A stretch of 55,208 nucleotides of DNA from an uncultured Bacteroidales bacterium (GCA_902798615.1 CADBXL010000014.1:52073-107280), one strand, 5' to 3'; counted from the first letter of the stretch, positions 9,151-18,337 are shown. Numbers and translations: made by a program. The notes: generated from the sequence alone by a model not told the origin.

Positions 9151-10592
9151 AAATCAGAAACATAGCAGGAAACATACAAACGCTATTGCTTTCACATATT
9201 TGTGTGAGTGTTCTATTCTTGTTGCTCATATTCGAACTGGGGCTGGAGATGGAACCTGTGGCGATTTTAATATATGCATGTTTATCTGCAGGTTCATATT
9301 ATATGTTGCTTAAAAATGAATGGGAAACGAGTCGCGACCTTAGTTTGGAGATAGTCTATCTTGTAGGTTGCGTTTTTAGATTCGTAATCCCTTCGTTTGT
9401 TACATCATGGATGATATTCAATGATTCAAAAATTATATATATTAATTGTGATGTCAGTGATTACGCATTTCCTACTATAGTGTGGATGAATATATTCCAT
9501 ATCATATTCTATACAATCTTTAAGCTAAAGTCAAATAACATATCATTAGGTGGTCAACTGAGAGTTCTATTTGAAGAATATGATGTATTTCTAATTGTTG
9601 CAGCCATATATATAACTTCTTTTCCGTTTAGAGTTGTTAATAATTTGCTCGTATTCTTGGATGTCAGTCAATCAATTATGGCATTATTGAATAATATAGG
9701 TAATCTATCCATTATTCTTTTGTTGTTTAATTGTACGTACAAATACACACGAATTAGGCATTTCCTTTTTGTCCTTTTTTGTATTGCGGAGTTTATATAT
9801 GCAGGTTTGTTCACTTTCTATAAAGTGTATATGATCATGCCAATAGTTTTTTATTTGGTCTTTTGGGTCGTTTGGCATAAAAATGGAAATAAGAAAGTGC
9901 TAACTAAGCCTTTTCTTGTTTTGTGTATATCTTCTTTTATTTTCGTCAATGGTTTTGTTTTTCCATTTATGGGTGCAAAGAGAATTGTTGCAGGCTATTC
10001 GGTTGAGTTGGATGCTGGTATAAACGACTATTCTCTAGCAGAAGTATTTAATTATATGAAAAGCGATAAGGGCAGGGATAATGAAGAAACCAATACATTG
10101 TTGGATAGACAAGATGCAGTTCCTGTAAATGCTTTTTTCTATAAGGATGTAAATCGTAAGAATAAATACCATTCTGAACTCATTGTTAAGTCTGTATTAG
10201 TCTCTATTCCAAAAATTATATATCCAGATAAGCCATATAATAATGTTGGAATGATGGTAACAGAATATGTGCGAACAGGAGTGATGAATGATAAAAGTAG
10301 AGCCTCATGTTATACTTATGCAGGCTTGGTTGGGGGATCTTATCTATGGGGAGGACCTGTAGGATTGCTTTTGTGTGCTATATTGACAGGATATTTTATG
10401 TCCATTTATAATAACTTCCTGTTGCGGAATACCAAAAATCCACTTGCCATAATGTATTACATGCTGTTTCTTGTGGCTGCTATGTCTGCATTTGAAGAAA
10501 CTGCTGATGGCGGCATAGGTCGTTTGTTGACATTTATACCTATTGTTATATTAGTAAAAGCGACTTCTTTCTTTCTTGCGCGAAAAAAATGA
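9147..10592 (+). CDS. wzy: Wzy-like O-antigen/capsule repeat-unit polymerase
   Basis: A 481-residue polytopic inner-membrane protein with roughly 10-12 hydrophobic segments and one large hydrophilic loop at about residues 275-355 (the part containing NDYSLAEVFNYMKSDKG). Wzy proteins share topology rather than sequence. The call rests on this topology, on its position next to wzx and on the size. It should polymerise flipped repeat units on the periplasmic side. It overlaps wzx and the following GT4 gene by 4 bases each, so the three are translationally coupled. Codon use is AT-rich. Confidence 0.8.
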   Translation: MKIRNIAGNIQTLLLSHICVSVLFLLLIFELGLEMEPVAILIYACLSAGSYYMLLKNEWETSRDLSLEIVYLVGCVFRFVIPSFVTSWMIFNDSKIIYINCDVSDYAFPTIVWMNIFHIIFYTIFKLKSNNISLGGQLRVLFEEYDVFLIVAAIYITSFPFRVVNNLLVFLDVSQSIMALLNNIGNLSIILLLFNCTYKYTRIRHFLFVLFCIAEFIYAGLFTFYKVYMIMPIVFYLVFWVVWHKNGNKKVLTKPFLVLCISSFIFVNGFVFPFMGAKRIVAGYSVELDAGINDYSLAEVFNYMKSDKGRDNEETNTLLDRQDAVPVNAFFYKDVNRKNKYHSELIVKSVLVSIPKIIYPDKPYNNVGMMVTEYVRTGVMNDKSRASCYTYAGLVGGSYLWGGPVGLLLCAILTGYFMSIYNNFLLRNTKNPLAIMYYMLFLVAAMSAFEETADGGIGRLLTFIPIVILVKATSFFLARKK

Positions 10593-11581
10593 GGATTCTT
10601 TATATATATAGGAGCAAAGATTCTGGTCCTTCGATACGTAGGGTGTTTGAACCGATAGAAAATGCATTGAAGAAGGAATGCCAATTGGATTCTATCTATT
10701 TGCCGGGAGCTACAGCATCTCCTATAGATATATTCAGAAACATACAATTTGTAAAGAATTATATTAGAGGTAAACAATATGACATTATACATATAACAGG
10801 TCATGTGAACTATTTGATATGGCCTTTGCGCAAGTATAGGACAATCGTAACTGTTCATGATCTTGGTTTTTATACACGCTTTACAACTGGACTGAAAAAG
10901 AAATTATTATATCTGTTCTTTATTCGTCCGCTAAAATATGCAAAACATGTTACTTATATAAGTGACAAAAGCTTCAAAGAGGCATGTGATTGTATAAAAC
11001 TTCCGGAAAGAATACAGTCGATAATATACAATCCTGTTGATCCTTCTTTCGTTTTTTCCCCAAAAAACATCAATAAGGAAAAGCCAATAATTCTTCATTT
11101 GGGTACAAAGCCAAACAAAAACCTGTCAAGGGTGATAGAGGCTGTTTCTACTATTTCTTGTACGTTGCATATTATAGGCAATGTCTCAGAAAACCTTTGG
11201 AAGAAAATCGATGAATATGGAATTGATGTGAGGATTGATAGTAATGTTTCGGATGAAGAGATATTATGGGCTTATAAAGAATGTGATGTAGTTTGTTTTC
11301 CTTCTTTATATGAGGGGTTCGGCTTGCCGATAATCGAAGGACAGGCTATAGGCAGACCTGTAGTGACAAGTGATTTGTTGCCTATGAGCAGTATTGCAGG
11401 AAAAGGAGCGGTACTGGTTAATCCATATTCTGTAGACTCAATCACTAAAGGAATTGTATATGCCTTGGAAAACTCAGAATCATTGATAAAGGAGGGTATC
11501 AACAATGCTGATCATTTTTCCTTGAAGCATATTGTAGGACAATATATGTCATTGTATGAAAACCTAAAATCTAATGGGTAA
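10589..11581 (+). CDS. Glycosyltransferase family 4 (GT-B fold)
   Basis: A 330-residue enzyme. The acceptor-side N-terminal domain includes ITVHDLGF-like sequence near residue 88-96. The C-terminal nucleotide-sugar domain has HLGTKPNKNL (about 170) and the EX7E motif in LYEGFGLPIIEGQAIGRPVV (about 240-260). It should add a retained-configuration sugar to the lipid-linked repeat unit. Donor and acceptor are unknown. It starts inside the wzy stop codon. This is the last gene of the strongly AT-rich stretch. Confidence 0.9.
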   Translation: MRILYIYRSKDSGPSIRRVFEPIENALKKECQLDSIYLPGATASPIDIFRNIQFVKNYIRGKQYDIIHITGHVNYLIWPLRKYRTIVTVHDLGFYTRFTTGLKKKLLYLFFIRPLKYAKHVTYISDKSFKEACDCIKLPERIQSIIYNPVDPSFVFSPKNINKEKPIILHLGTKPNKNLSRVIEAVSTISCTLHIIGNVSENLWKKIDEYGIDVRIDSNVSDEEILWAYKECDVVCFPSLYEGFGLPIIEGQAIGRPVVTSDLLPMSSIAGKGAVLVNPYSVDSITKGIVYALENSESLIKEGINNADHFSLKHIVGQYMSLYENLKSNG

Positions 11582-11601
11582 CCTATGTCCCACAATTTTG
11601 T

Positions 11602-12735
11602 ATGATGAAAATCCTGACCTTCATTTCTTCTCTCGATATTAACTCTGGAGGTCCTTCCCGGAGTGTTCCAATGCTCGTCAAGGGGCTGGTTGAATTTGGG
11701 GTGGATGTGACTCTTATGACTATCCACTCTGAGAACATGAATGTTCATGCTCTTGAGGGAACGACTGCCAGATTGAAGGTTCTTGAACCTTCTTTTACTC
11801 GAAGGGAAATCGCCCAGTATCTTAAGGATGAGAAATTCCATTTGATCCAGATTCAGAGTATGTGGGATTGGCCATATCATAAGGTGATGGTTGAAGCTCG
11901 CAAACTGGGTATCCCTTATATCGTTACTCCTCGTGGCATGCTTGAGCCTTGGAGTCTTTCGCAAAAGAAATGGAAAAAGAAACTTGCTTGGTGGCTGTAC
12001 CAGCGTAATGATGTGCAGAAGTCTGTGTGTGTGTTCACAACGGCTAAGATGGAGGCTGAACATGTCACAAATCTTGGTATTACGACCTGCAAGGCTGTTA
12101 TTCCAAATGGAATAGAGACTGATAGCTATCCATGCAAGACATCTATTGATGGCGTTAAGAAGCAAGTGTTGTTTCTTAGTCGTGTGCACGTAAAGAAGGG
12201 TATAGAACTGCTCTTTGAGGCTTGGAAACGCATTCATCCTGATTATTCAGATTGGCAGTTGCTTGTTATTGGTAATGGTGAGGCTGAATATATTCATAGT
12301 CTGGAGAATAGGGTGGAGAGTTTGGGCTTGAAGGATAGTATCAAGATTCTCCCACCTGTATTTGGAGAGGCTAAGATAAAGGTTTATCAAGAGTCGTCAA
12401 TCTTCTGTTTGCCTTCATTTAGTGAGAATTTCGGAATGGTTATTGCTGAGGCTATGTCGTGCGGAACGCCTGTCATTACCACGACAAACTGTCCTTGGGA
12501 GATACTAAATGAGACAAACACGGGCTGGTGTATTGACCTAAGTGTGGATAATCTTGAACGTGCTCTTCGTGAGGCTTTTGCTATGAATCCTGTTGATTTG
12601 TACGAGATGGGACAGAAGGCGAGCAAACTAATTTATGATAACTTTGACTACAGAAGTGTGACTCATAAAACTTTGCGTTTGTATGAGTGGCTGCTGAATA
12701 GCGGAGAGAAACCAGAATTCGTATATGACAGATGA
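11602..12735 (+). CDS. Glycosyltransferase family 4
   Basis: A 377-residue GT-B enzyme. The N-terminal glycine-rich loop is SGGPSRSV (about residues 15-22). PRGMLEPWSLSQKK (about 111-124) is a motif common in capsule and colanic-acid GT4 enzymes. The donor-binding part has SENFGMVIAEAMSCGTPVI (about 273-291). It overlaps the next gene by 11 bases in another frame. Base composition returns toward that of the rest of the window. The sugar transferred cannot be told. Confidence 0.9.
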   Translation: MMKILTFISSLDINSGGPSRSVPMLVKGLVEFGVDVTLMTIHSENMNVHALEGTTARLKVLEPSFTRREIAQYLKDEKFHLIQIQSMWDWPYHKVMVEARKLGIPYIVTPRGMLEPWSLSQKKWKKKLAWWLYQRNDVQKSVCVFTTAKMEAEHVTNLGITTCKAVIPNGIETDSYPCKTSIDGVKKQVLFLSRVHVKKGIELLFEAWKRIHPDYSDWQLLVIGNGEAEYIHSLENRVESLGLKDSIKILPPVFGEAKIKVYQESSIFCLPSFSENFGMVIAEAMSCGTPVITTTNCPWEILNETNTGWCIDLSVDNLERALREAFAMNPVDLYEMGQKASKLIYDNFDYRSVTHKTLRLYEWLLNSGEKPEFVYDR

Positions 12736-13501
12736 AATAAAGATTTCTGTAATTACCATTGTCTATAATGGTGAAAGCTATGTGGAGCGTACCATCAAGA
12801 GCGTCATCTATCAGACATATAAGAATATTGAGTATATACTTATTGATGGTGCCTCAACTGATGGAACCATGAAGATTGTTGAATGCAATCGTGAATATTT
12901 TCATACGATAATAAGTGAACCGGACAAGGGGATATATAATGCTATGAATAAAGGCCTGCGGCTTGCTTCTGGTGACTATGTGATATTTATGAATGCAGGA
13001 GATTGTCTGGCCTCAGATGATGTGTTAGAGAAAGTGGTTGCTTCTGTTGGTAATGAGTCGCAACTTCCAGATTTGATATATGGTAACTATCGGGAGATGG
13101 GTGAATCTGCATTAGAGAAGGTTATTCCTTGCTATAGTCATGAAAGGGCATGGTATGGAATGTTTGCGAGTCACCAATCTATTTTCTACCGTCTTGGGAT
13201 TCTGAGAGACAATAACATTACATTTGATGAGACATATAAAGTCGCAGCCGACTATAAACTTACTCTTCAGACGGTTATTACAGGTAAGAAATTTCTTAAA
13301 CTGCCATTTTGTATCTCTGCATTTGACGTATCTGGTGTAAGCTGCAAGAATCAGGATCTGGGACTTTATGAAGCTGACAGAGTTCGTAAGGAGGTGCTTA
13401 AAATGTCATGGATAAAGCGTCATGGCATTATTGTGATAAGCAAAACCTCGCGTTATGTAAAGAAGTATCTTGGCTTTTTGTATAGAATATATAGATATTA
13501 G
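12725..13501 (+). CDS. Glycosyltransferase family 2
   Basis: A 258-residue GT-A enzyme. Visible motifs are SVITIVYNG at the N-terminus, LIDGASTDGT (UDP binding) and SEPDKGIYNAMNKG. A degenerate metal motif, FMNAGD, replaces the usual DxD, as in the WcaA/WcaE-like subgroup. It should add one sugar to the repeat unit at the cytosolic membrane face. It overlaps the GT4 gene upstream by 11 bases, and the acetyltransferase start follows its stop within 2 bases. Confidence 0.9.
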   Translation: MTDEIKISVITIVYNGESYVERTIKSVIYQTYKNIEYILIDGASTDGTMKIVECNREYFHTIISEPDKGIYNAMNKGLRLASGDYVIFMNAGDCLASDDVLEKVVASVGNESQLPDLIYGNYREMGESALEKVIPCYSHERAWYGMFASHQSIFYRLGILRDNNITFDETYKVAADYKLTLQTVITGKKFLKLPFCISAFDVSGVSCKNQDLGLYEADRVRKEVLKMSWIKRHGIIVISKTSRYVKKYLGFLYRIYRY

Positions 13502-13502
13502 T

Positions 13503-14033
13503 ATGAACCTTTCAAATTACAAGGAAGAAAAGCCACATTATTATAAAAGGCTTATATGGATGGTTATCAATGCTACATTGTTTAGATTTGCTATAGGTGG
13601 TTCTTTTAAATGGTGGAGGCATGGTTTGCTCAAGGCTTTTGGCGCTAAGATTGATAAGGATGCATATATTTATCCTTCATGTAAGATTTTCATGCCTTGG
13701 AATTTTGTTTGTGGTAGAGCGTGTATAGGTCCTGATACTAATATATATAATAAGGATATGATTGTCATAGGCAATGATTCCGTCATCTCTCAAGGAAGCT
13801 TTCTATGTACGGCAGGACATGACACGGCAAATCTGATGATGCCTCTTACCACAGCTCCAATAAAAATATCGGATCATGTATGGATTGCTGCGGATGCTTT
13901 TGTCGGAATGGGGGTGACTGTTGGTGAGGGCGCTATTGTTGGAGCTCGTGCGGCAGTATTCAAGGATGTCGATCCATGGACGATAGTAGGCGGTAATCCT
14001 GCGAAGTTCATAAAGAAGAGAATCGTTAAATAA
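13503..14033 (+). CDS. WcaF-type polysaccharide O-acetyltransferase (left-handed beta-helix)
   Basis: A 176-residue protein with hexapeptide repeats (IGNDSVISQGSF, ISDHVWIAADAFVG, VGEGAIVGARAAV). The putative catalytic His is in CTAGHDT, and the C-terminus VGGNPAKFIKKR is typical. The N-terminal part (ATLFRFAIGGSFKWWRHGLLKAFGA) matches colanic-acid WcaF-like enzymes, which move acetyl from acetyl-CoA to a sugar hydroxyl. The start at 13503, two bases after the preceding stop, is preferred over an upstream in-frame ATG at 13470 that lies inside the previous gene. It decorates the repeat unit; the exact position is unknown. Confidence 0.88.
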   Translation: MNLSNYKEEKPHYYKRLIWMVINATLFRFAIGGSFKWWRHGLLKAFGAKIDKDAYIYPSCKIFMPWNFVCGRACIGPDTNIYNKDMIVIGNDSVISQGSFLCTAGHDTANLMMPLTTAPIKISDHVWIAADAFVGMGVTVGEGAIVGARAAVFKDVDPWTIVGGNPAKFIKKRIVK

Positions 14034-14038
14034 GAATC

Positions 14039-15001
14039 ATGTTGGATCTATCAGTAATAATCCTCACTGGAAATGAGGAACTCCACATAAAGCGTTGCCT
14101 GGATATTATTAGCCCTGTTGCCAAGGATGTCTTTGTGATAGACTGTTTTTCTAAGGACAGGACTGTGGAGATAGCTCAGTCCTATGCTAATGTCCGTGTT
14201 CTTCAGCATGAATGGCCTGCAACAAAGTATGCGGGACAGTTTAATTGGGCATTGGAGAACGCTCCTATCACCACTAAATGGGTGATGAGACTGGATGCTG
14301 ATGAGTATCCGATGAAGGATTTGGTAGAGGAAATGCAGCAAAAAATCCCTTCTCTTGGTGATGAAATCACAGGAATCGTGCTAAAAAGAAGGCATATTTT
14401 CATGGGTAAATGGATGAAAGGAGGCATTTATCCTGTTAAGCTTCTTAGGATTTTCCGCTACCAAAAAGCAATATGTGAGCAGAGGCTTATGGATGAGCAT
14501 ATCCAGTTGCTTGAAGGAAAGAGTGTGGAGTTTGAGCATGATTTCTGTGATGAAAATATCCATGATGTTTCTTGGTTTTGTCATAAACATGTTGATTATG
14601 CTGTCAGGGAAGCTGTTGATATGCTTGATATTGAACTGAATCTTGCGGGTTTTGCTGCCACCGACAACAATAAGATGATAAGTACTCAGGCTGAGGAGAA
14701 GAGGAAAAGGAAGCATGCCTATGCCAAGAAACCTCTTTTCTGGCGCTCGTTTGCATACTTCATCTATCGCTACTTCCTACGAGGCGGATTTCTTGACGGA
14801 AAGGAGGGATTCTTGTTCGCTTTCATTCAAGGATGGTGGTATCGCACACTTGTTGACGCAAAGATTCTTGAGGTAAGAAGGTGGATGAAAGCCAATAATT
14901 TGAATGCTGATTCCCAAGAAGGAAAACAAGCCTTGAAAGGATATATCAAGGATAATTGGGGTATTACATTGTCTTCTTCCGAAACTTCAGCCAAGGTTTG
15001 A
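14039..15001 (+). CDS. Glycosyltransferase family 2 (WaaE/KdtX-like)
   Basis: A 320-residue GT-A enzyme. It begins LSVIILTGNEELHIKRCL and has FVIDCFSKDRTVEIA and the DxD-type segment MRLDADEYP (about residue 85). This pattern is shared with LPS-core beta-glycosyltransferases such as WaaE and with many capsule GT2 enzymes. The C-terminal region (FLDGKEGFLFAFIQGWWYRTLVDAKI) is hydrophobic and may sit at the membrane. A terminator-like hairpin follows the stop, so this may end the first polysaccharide transcript. Confidence 0.9.
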   Translation: MLDLSVIILTGNEELHIKRCLDIISPVAKDVFVIDCFSKDRTVEIAQSYANVRVLQHEWPATKYAGQFNWALENAPITTKWVMRLDADEYPMKDLVEEMQQKIPSLGDEITGIVLKRRHIFMGKWMKGGIYPVKLLRIFRYQKAICEQRLMDEHIQLLEGKSVEFEHDFCDENIHDVSWFCHKHVDYAVREAVDMLDIELNLAGFAATDNNKMISTQAEEKRKRKHAYAKKPLFWRSFAYFIYRYFLRGGFLDGKEGFLFAFIQGWWYRTLVDAKILEVRRWMKANNLNADSQEGKQALKGYIKDNWGITLSSSETSAKV

Positions 15002-15041
15002 TATTTGTCTGCCTTATTTTGGGGAAAACAGGCAACTATTC

Positions 15042-15067
15042 AGCACCCACTCGTAGGGTGTTATTTT
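15042..15067 (+). terminator. Terminator-like hairpin after the GT2 gene
   Basis: A short stem (CACCC-actcgta-GGGTG, extendable by two pairs) is followed by TTATTTTT. A second small stem (TGCCT...AGGCA) lies just before it. Together they could end the transcript coming from wzx-wzy. Confidence 0.5.
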
Positions 15068-15071
15068 TACA

Positions 15072-15180
15072 CGAATTTTCGTAAATAAACCGCAAATTAT
15101 CCGAAAATTATTATTGTTTACATCATGAATAAAAGAATTTACGATTGAATTCACGGATAATTCATAGGCATTTACGTTCG
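15072..15180. repeat. Imperfect palindrome in the gap after the polysaccharide GT genes
   Basis: The segment CGCAAATTATCCG near 15091-15103 and GTAAAT nearby are mirrored by CGGATAATT...ATTTACG at 15153-15175. This gives an imperfect inverted repeat about 109 bp across. No ORF is convincing inside it. It occupies part of the 522-base gap between the GT2 gene and the nucleotidyltransferase gene. Confidence 0.45.
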
Positions 15181-15257
15181 CCGAAGGCAAAAAATAAGAT
15201 GTATTGTGTAGTTTCAAAAAATAGTGGACAACTACGCTACAAGTTTGCGGACAACTA

Positions 15258-15288
15258 TTGCATACATGGGAGAAAATCTGTAACTTTG
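15258..15288 (+). promoter_or_regulatory. Bacteroidetes-type promoter for the nucleotidyltransferase-GT2 pair
   Basis: TTG at 15258-15260, then exactly 20 nt, then TAACTTTG at 15281-15288: a close match to TTTG-N19-21-TAnnTTTG. It gives the downstream pair its own transcript with a leader of about 230 nt that contains the 11-bp repeat array. Confidence 0.7.
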
Positions 15289-15433
15289 CACCAGATAAGA
15301 AGATAAACGAGCATCCTCTGCTATGCCTTCGCTATGCCTCCGTTATGGCTCTGCTTCCGGAACAGAGAAATAGCAGAGGCTTGGGTAAGGCAGATAGACA
15401 GGAGAACGAAGGATGAAGTAGGGCAACTCCTAT

Positions 15434-15477
15434 GCAAGTCCCATGTAAATCCCTACCAAGTCCCATTTTCCATATGG
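15434..15477. repeat. Array of 11-bp repeats
   Basis: Units are GCAAGTCCCAT, GTAAATCCCTA, CCAAGTCCCAT and TTTCCATATGG, each 11 bases. The same series occurs in reverse complement in the array at 31252-31361. It lies in the leader of the nucleotidyltransferase gene. Confidence 0.6.
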
Positions 15478-15523
15478 CAGAAATGGGAAGTTGAGGGAAC
15501 AGAAACAAGAACGTGGAAGAAGA

Positions 15524-16591
15524 ATGACCAAGGTCACAAGATATTTCATAGAGCTGATGCAGGTGGCGCTCGGAAGAACTGAGTGTCTGAGCGGAATGCC
15601 AACAGAGAAACAGTGGTATGGATTGCTGCAGATGTCCATAGACCACTCGATGCAGGGAATCGTCTTTGCCGGTATTCAGCGCTTGCCACAGGATCAGTTC
15701 CCGCCTCTTAGAGTGAAGATGCTGTTCCACGGTCAGTCGGAGGCCATCAAGCAGCGTAACAAGACCATGAACGACCTGTGTGAGGTGGTTACGGAATATT
15801 TCCGAAAGGCTGGTTTCCGCACGGCTATAATGAAGGGGCAAGGCAATGCCCGACTCTATGGCGACCTCTCTGATGCAAGATGTAGTGGCGACATCGACCT
15901 GTGGGTGGAAGGTGGTTTTGAGAAGGTGAACGACTTCGTGCAGCAGACGTGCCCAACCAAGGAAGTCAACGAACTCGAGATTAAGTATGAGGCTTTCTCC
16001 GACGTTGTGGTTGAGGTTCATTATCGTCCTTTCATCATTCGCAACTTCATCTACAATGCCCGTCTGCAAAGGTTCTTCGACGAGGAGGCTGAGGCATGTT
16101 TGGGGCAGAATGAGCCAGTCAACTGGGTGACGATGCGCTTCAATATCATTCATCAGATGGCACATATCCGACTGCATCTGTTTACCGAAGGTATTGGTAT
16201 GCGACAGCTCATGGACTATTACTTCGTGCTGCTGAATAGCAAGGAGGATAGTGGAGAGATGATGAAGATTGTACGAAGTCTTGGAATGGAGAGTTTCGCC
16301 TCTGCCTTGATGTGGATAATGAGCAATATCTTCCGTCTTGATGATGATAAACTGCTCTGCGAGCCAAATGAGAAGGACGGTAGGTTCCTGTTTGATGAGA
16401 TTATCAAGAGTGGTAACTTTGGAAAATCAAGTAAGGAACTATCAGAAAAGAAATCTTCATCATACGGGCATTTATGGCTTTTCTTCATAAGGAACTTGCG
16501 ATACTGGCGCTTTGACAAGTGGGATTGGTTATGCGGTCCGTTGTGGAGAATTTATTATAAGTTTTGGAAACTTAAGCGAGGGTTTGAATGA
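15524..16591 (+). CDS. Nucleotidyltransferase-fold protein (PF14907, NTP_transf_5 type)
   Basis: A ~355-residue protein with the NTase motif pair. IMKGQGNARLYGD is followed by GDIDLWVEGG, the D-x-D of the polymerase-beta fold, then VVVEVHYRPF supplies a third acidic position. Members are uncharacterised. They occur in polysaccharide loci and next to HprK-related kinases and PqqD-like proteins. The start ATG at 15524 (MTKVTRYF) has a purine-rich AAGAAG ahead of it; 15491 is an alternative. Codon use is more G/C-rich than the wzx-wzy genes. It overlaps the next gene by 4 bases. Function is not known. Confidence 0.82.
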   Translation: MTKVTRYFIELMQVALGRTECLSGMPTEKQWYGLLQMSIDHSMQGIVFAGIQRLPQDQFPPLRVKMLFHGQSEAIKQRNKTMNDLCEVVTEYFRKAGFRTAIMKGQGNARLYGDLSDARCSGDIDLWVEGGFEKVNDFVQQTCPTKEVNELEIKYEAFSDVVVEVHYRPFIIRNFIYNARLQRFFDEEAEACLGQNEPVNWVTMRFNIIHQMAHIRLHLFTEGIGMRQLMDYYFVLLNSKEDSGEMMKIVRSLGMESFASALMWIMSNIFRLDDDKLLCEPNEKDGRFLFDEIIKSGNFGKSSKELSEKKSSSYGHLWLFFIRNLRYWRFDKWDWLCGPLWRIYYKFWKLKRGFE

Positions 16592-17409
16592 AGATTTCAA
16601 TTATCACGGCTACATACAATAGCGGGGCTACCTTGAGGGATACTTTAGAAAGTATTCTTCGACAGGACTATTCTGATTATGAACTTGTGATCAAGGATGG
16701 TGGCTCAACTGATAATACTTTAGATATTTGCCGTGAATATGAACCTCGCTTTGAGGGGCGGATGAAACTGCTATCTTCTCCCGATAAAGGACTTTATGAT
16801 GCCATGAATCAGGGCATAAGGGCTACTACTGGTGAGGTTGTGGGGATATTGAATTCGGATGATTTCTATACATCGAATGATATTCTCCGTATTATTGCTC
16901 GTCAGTTTGAAGGAACTCCCGATATTGATGCTCTTTATGGTGATATTCATTATGTCAGGGCTGATGATACCTCGAAGCTTGTAAGATACTATTCAAGCAG
17001 AATGTTCAGAAGAGGATGGATGCGTTTCGGATTTATGCCTGCCCATCCTTCATTCTATTGTAAGAAGGCAACATACGAGCGTTTCAAACTTGATGGTACG
17101 AAGATTGAAGATTTCAAGGGCGATACAAGTTCTGCCTACTTCAATACTTCATATAAAATTGCAGCCGATTTCGAGTTTCTTGTGAGAACGATATTCGTAG
17201 GAAGAATCAAGACGCATTATATCAACAAGGACTTTGTAACCATGCGCTCTGGTGGCGCAAGCAATAGCGGGGTAAGCAGTCATAAGCAGATTAACCGCGA
17301 TCACCAACGGGCATTAAAGGAGAATGGCGTGTATTCCAACATCTTCTTCCTCGCCTTGAGATATGTGTATAAAATAGGAGAACTGGCGTTAGGGAGGATT
17401 TCCCGATAA
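16588..17409 (+). CDS. Glycosyltransferase family 2 (WcaA-like)
   Basis: A 273-residue GT-A enzyme with SIITATYNSG at the start, VIKDGGSTDNTL, SPDKGLYDAMNQGI, and the metal-binding GILNSDDFY (about residue 90). It is similar in plan to the GT2 at 12725 but has an intact SDD. It should add a sugar in repeat-unit assembly. It is translationally coupled to the nucleotidyltransferase gene by an ATGA overlap. It ends the plus-strand polysaccharide region and converges on panK. Confidence 0.9.
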   Translation: MKISIITATYNSGATLRDTLESILRQDYSDYELVIKDGGSTDNTLDICREYEPRFEGRMKLLSSPDKGLYDAMNQGIRATTGEVVGILNSDDFYTSNDILRIIARQFEGTPDIDALYGDIHYVRADDTSKLVRYYSSRMFRRGWMRFGFMPAHPSFYCKKATYERFKLDGTKIEDFKGDTSSAYFNTSYKIAADFEFLVRTIFVGRIKTHYINKDFVTMRSGGASNSGVSSHKQINRDHQRALKENGVYSNIFFLALRYVYKIGELALGRISR

Positions 17410-17430
17410 TCACAATAAAACACTAAAAAA

Positions 17431-17478
17431 GCAAAAGGCGCAAAGGTACTGGATAATTCCATATCTTTGCGTCTTTGC
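17431..17478. terminator. Bidirectional terminator between GT2 and panK
   Basis: GCAAAAGGCGCAAAG (17431-17445) pairs with CTTTGCGTCTTTGC (17465-17478). A-runs lie before it and T-rich sequence after it, between convergent genes. A very similar hairpin follows folD (46883-46930). The bases 17480-17535 that follow are a low-complexity run of CTAATC/CTAAAC repeats. Confidence 0.6.
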
Positions 17479-17533
17479 ATTTCCCTAATCTCTAATCCCT
17501 AATCTCTAAACTCTAAACTTTACCCCCTAAACC

Positions 17534-18337
17534 CTAAACACAACACCCTATAGCTGTACAATATTCTGAGTGCTTGGGGATTATGAAACGTACCCCATAT
17601 AGTTTCTCTACTGCGTTGAATATCTCTCGCGTCTGGGGGAGACGTGTGAGGTTGCCTATCATTACGAAGTCCTTGATGTCAGAACCCTTACTTGCGAGAA
17701 CGGTACCAGAACAGATGGTCTGTATGACGGTACAGATAATTCCGAGGGCTATGTCTTCCTTCTTTGTGTCATGACCAGCCTTTCCGAAAAGTGAGGCTGT
17801 GGTGTCAAGAGGAAGTCCGGGAAGAGGACGAGGTGATATGTCGCCTATGTTGAGGTTTATGTTTGAGATATTGCCTTGGGAAGCAAGTTCAACTATGTGA
17901 TGTATTTCGTCTGTTCCTAGGAGGAGTCGGGATAGTCCAATAAGTGTTCCGCCACCCATACCGAGTCCGCCAAGGTGCTGCACATCATCGCCATCTACAC
18001 GGATAATAGTTGTACCTGTACCCATTGAGACGGTAATCATTCGAGATAGTCCAGAACCGAACTTTGCCCCTTGGGCATCAGCCTGAAACTCTGGGATGCG
18101 TATTGTGGGGAGTCCGTATATATCGCCTTCTATGTATTCCGCTCCAACACCAGTTATCATCACCTTCTCGATGTCGGAAAGGGCGATATGATTGTCGAAA
18201 AGGAACTTTCCGAACGCACCATATAGTGATGTTACTGGATCTGTAGCCTTGATGCGTGTAGGTGATACGACTTGAAGGTTGGAAGTGATACCTACAATCT
18301 TTGTGGTACTTATACCTACGTCTATTCCGATTTTCAT
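17534..18337 (-). CDS. coaW: Type II pantothenate kinase
   Basis: A 267-residue cytosolic enzyme of the ASKHA fold that phosphorylates pantothenate, the first step of coenzyme A synthesis. It shows the phosphate-1 motif KIGIDVGISTTK (residues 2-13), SMGTGTT and GGLGMGGGTLIGL in the middle, and a late adenosine-binding GNL. Type II kinases occur in staphylococci and in some Bacteroidetes and are usually not feedback-inhibited by CoA; that is family knowledge. The ATG at 18337 is chosen because the frame upstream of it is only repeat element sequence. The element's outer end lies 10 bases upstream of the start. Confidence 0.88.
   Translation of the reverse strand: MKIGIDVGISTTKIVGITSNLQVVSPTRIKATDPVTSLYGAFGKFLFDNHIALSDIEKVMITGVGAEYIEGDIYGLPTIRIPEFQADAQGAKFGSGLSRMITVSMGTGTTIIRVDGDDVQHLGGLGMGGGTLIGLSRLLLGTDEIHHIVELASQGNISNINLNIGDISPRPLPGLPLDTTASLFGKAGHDTKKEDIALGIICTVIQTICSGTVLASKGSDIKDFVMIGNLTRLPQTREIFNAVEKLYGVRFIIPKHSEYCTAIGCCV

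Noticed and set aside
15332-16177. 281-codon minus-strand frame
   Set aside because: Antisense to the nucleotidyltransferase gene, whose family motifs are clear on the plus strand.
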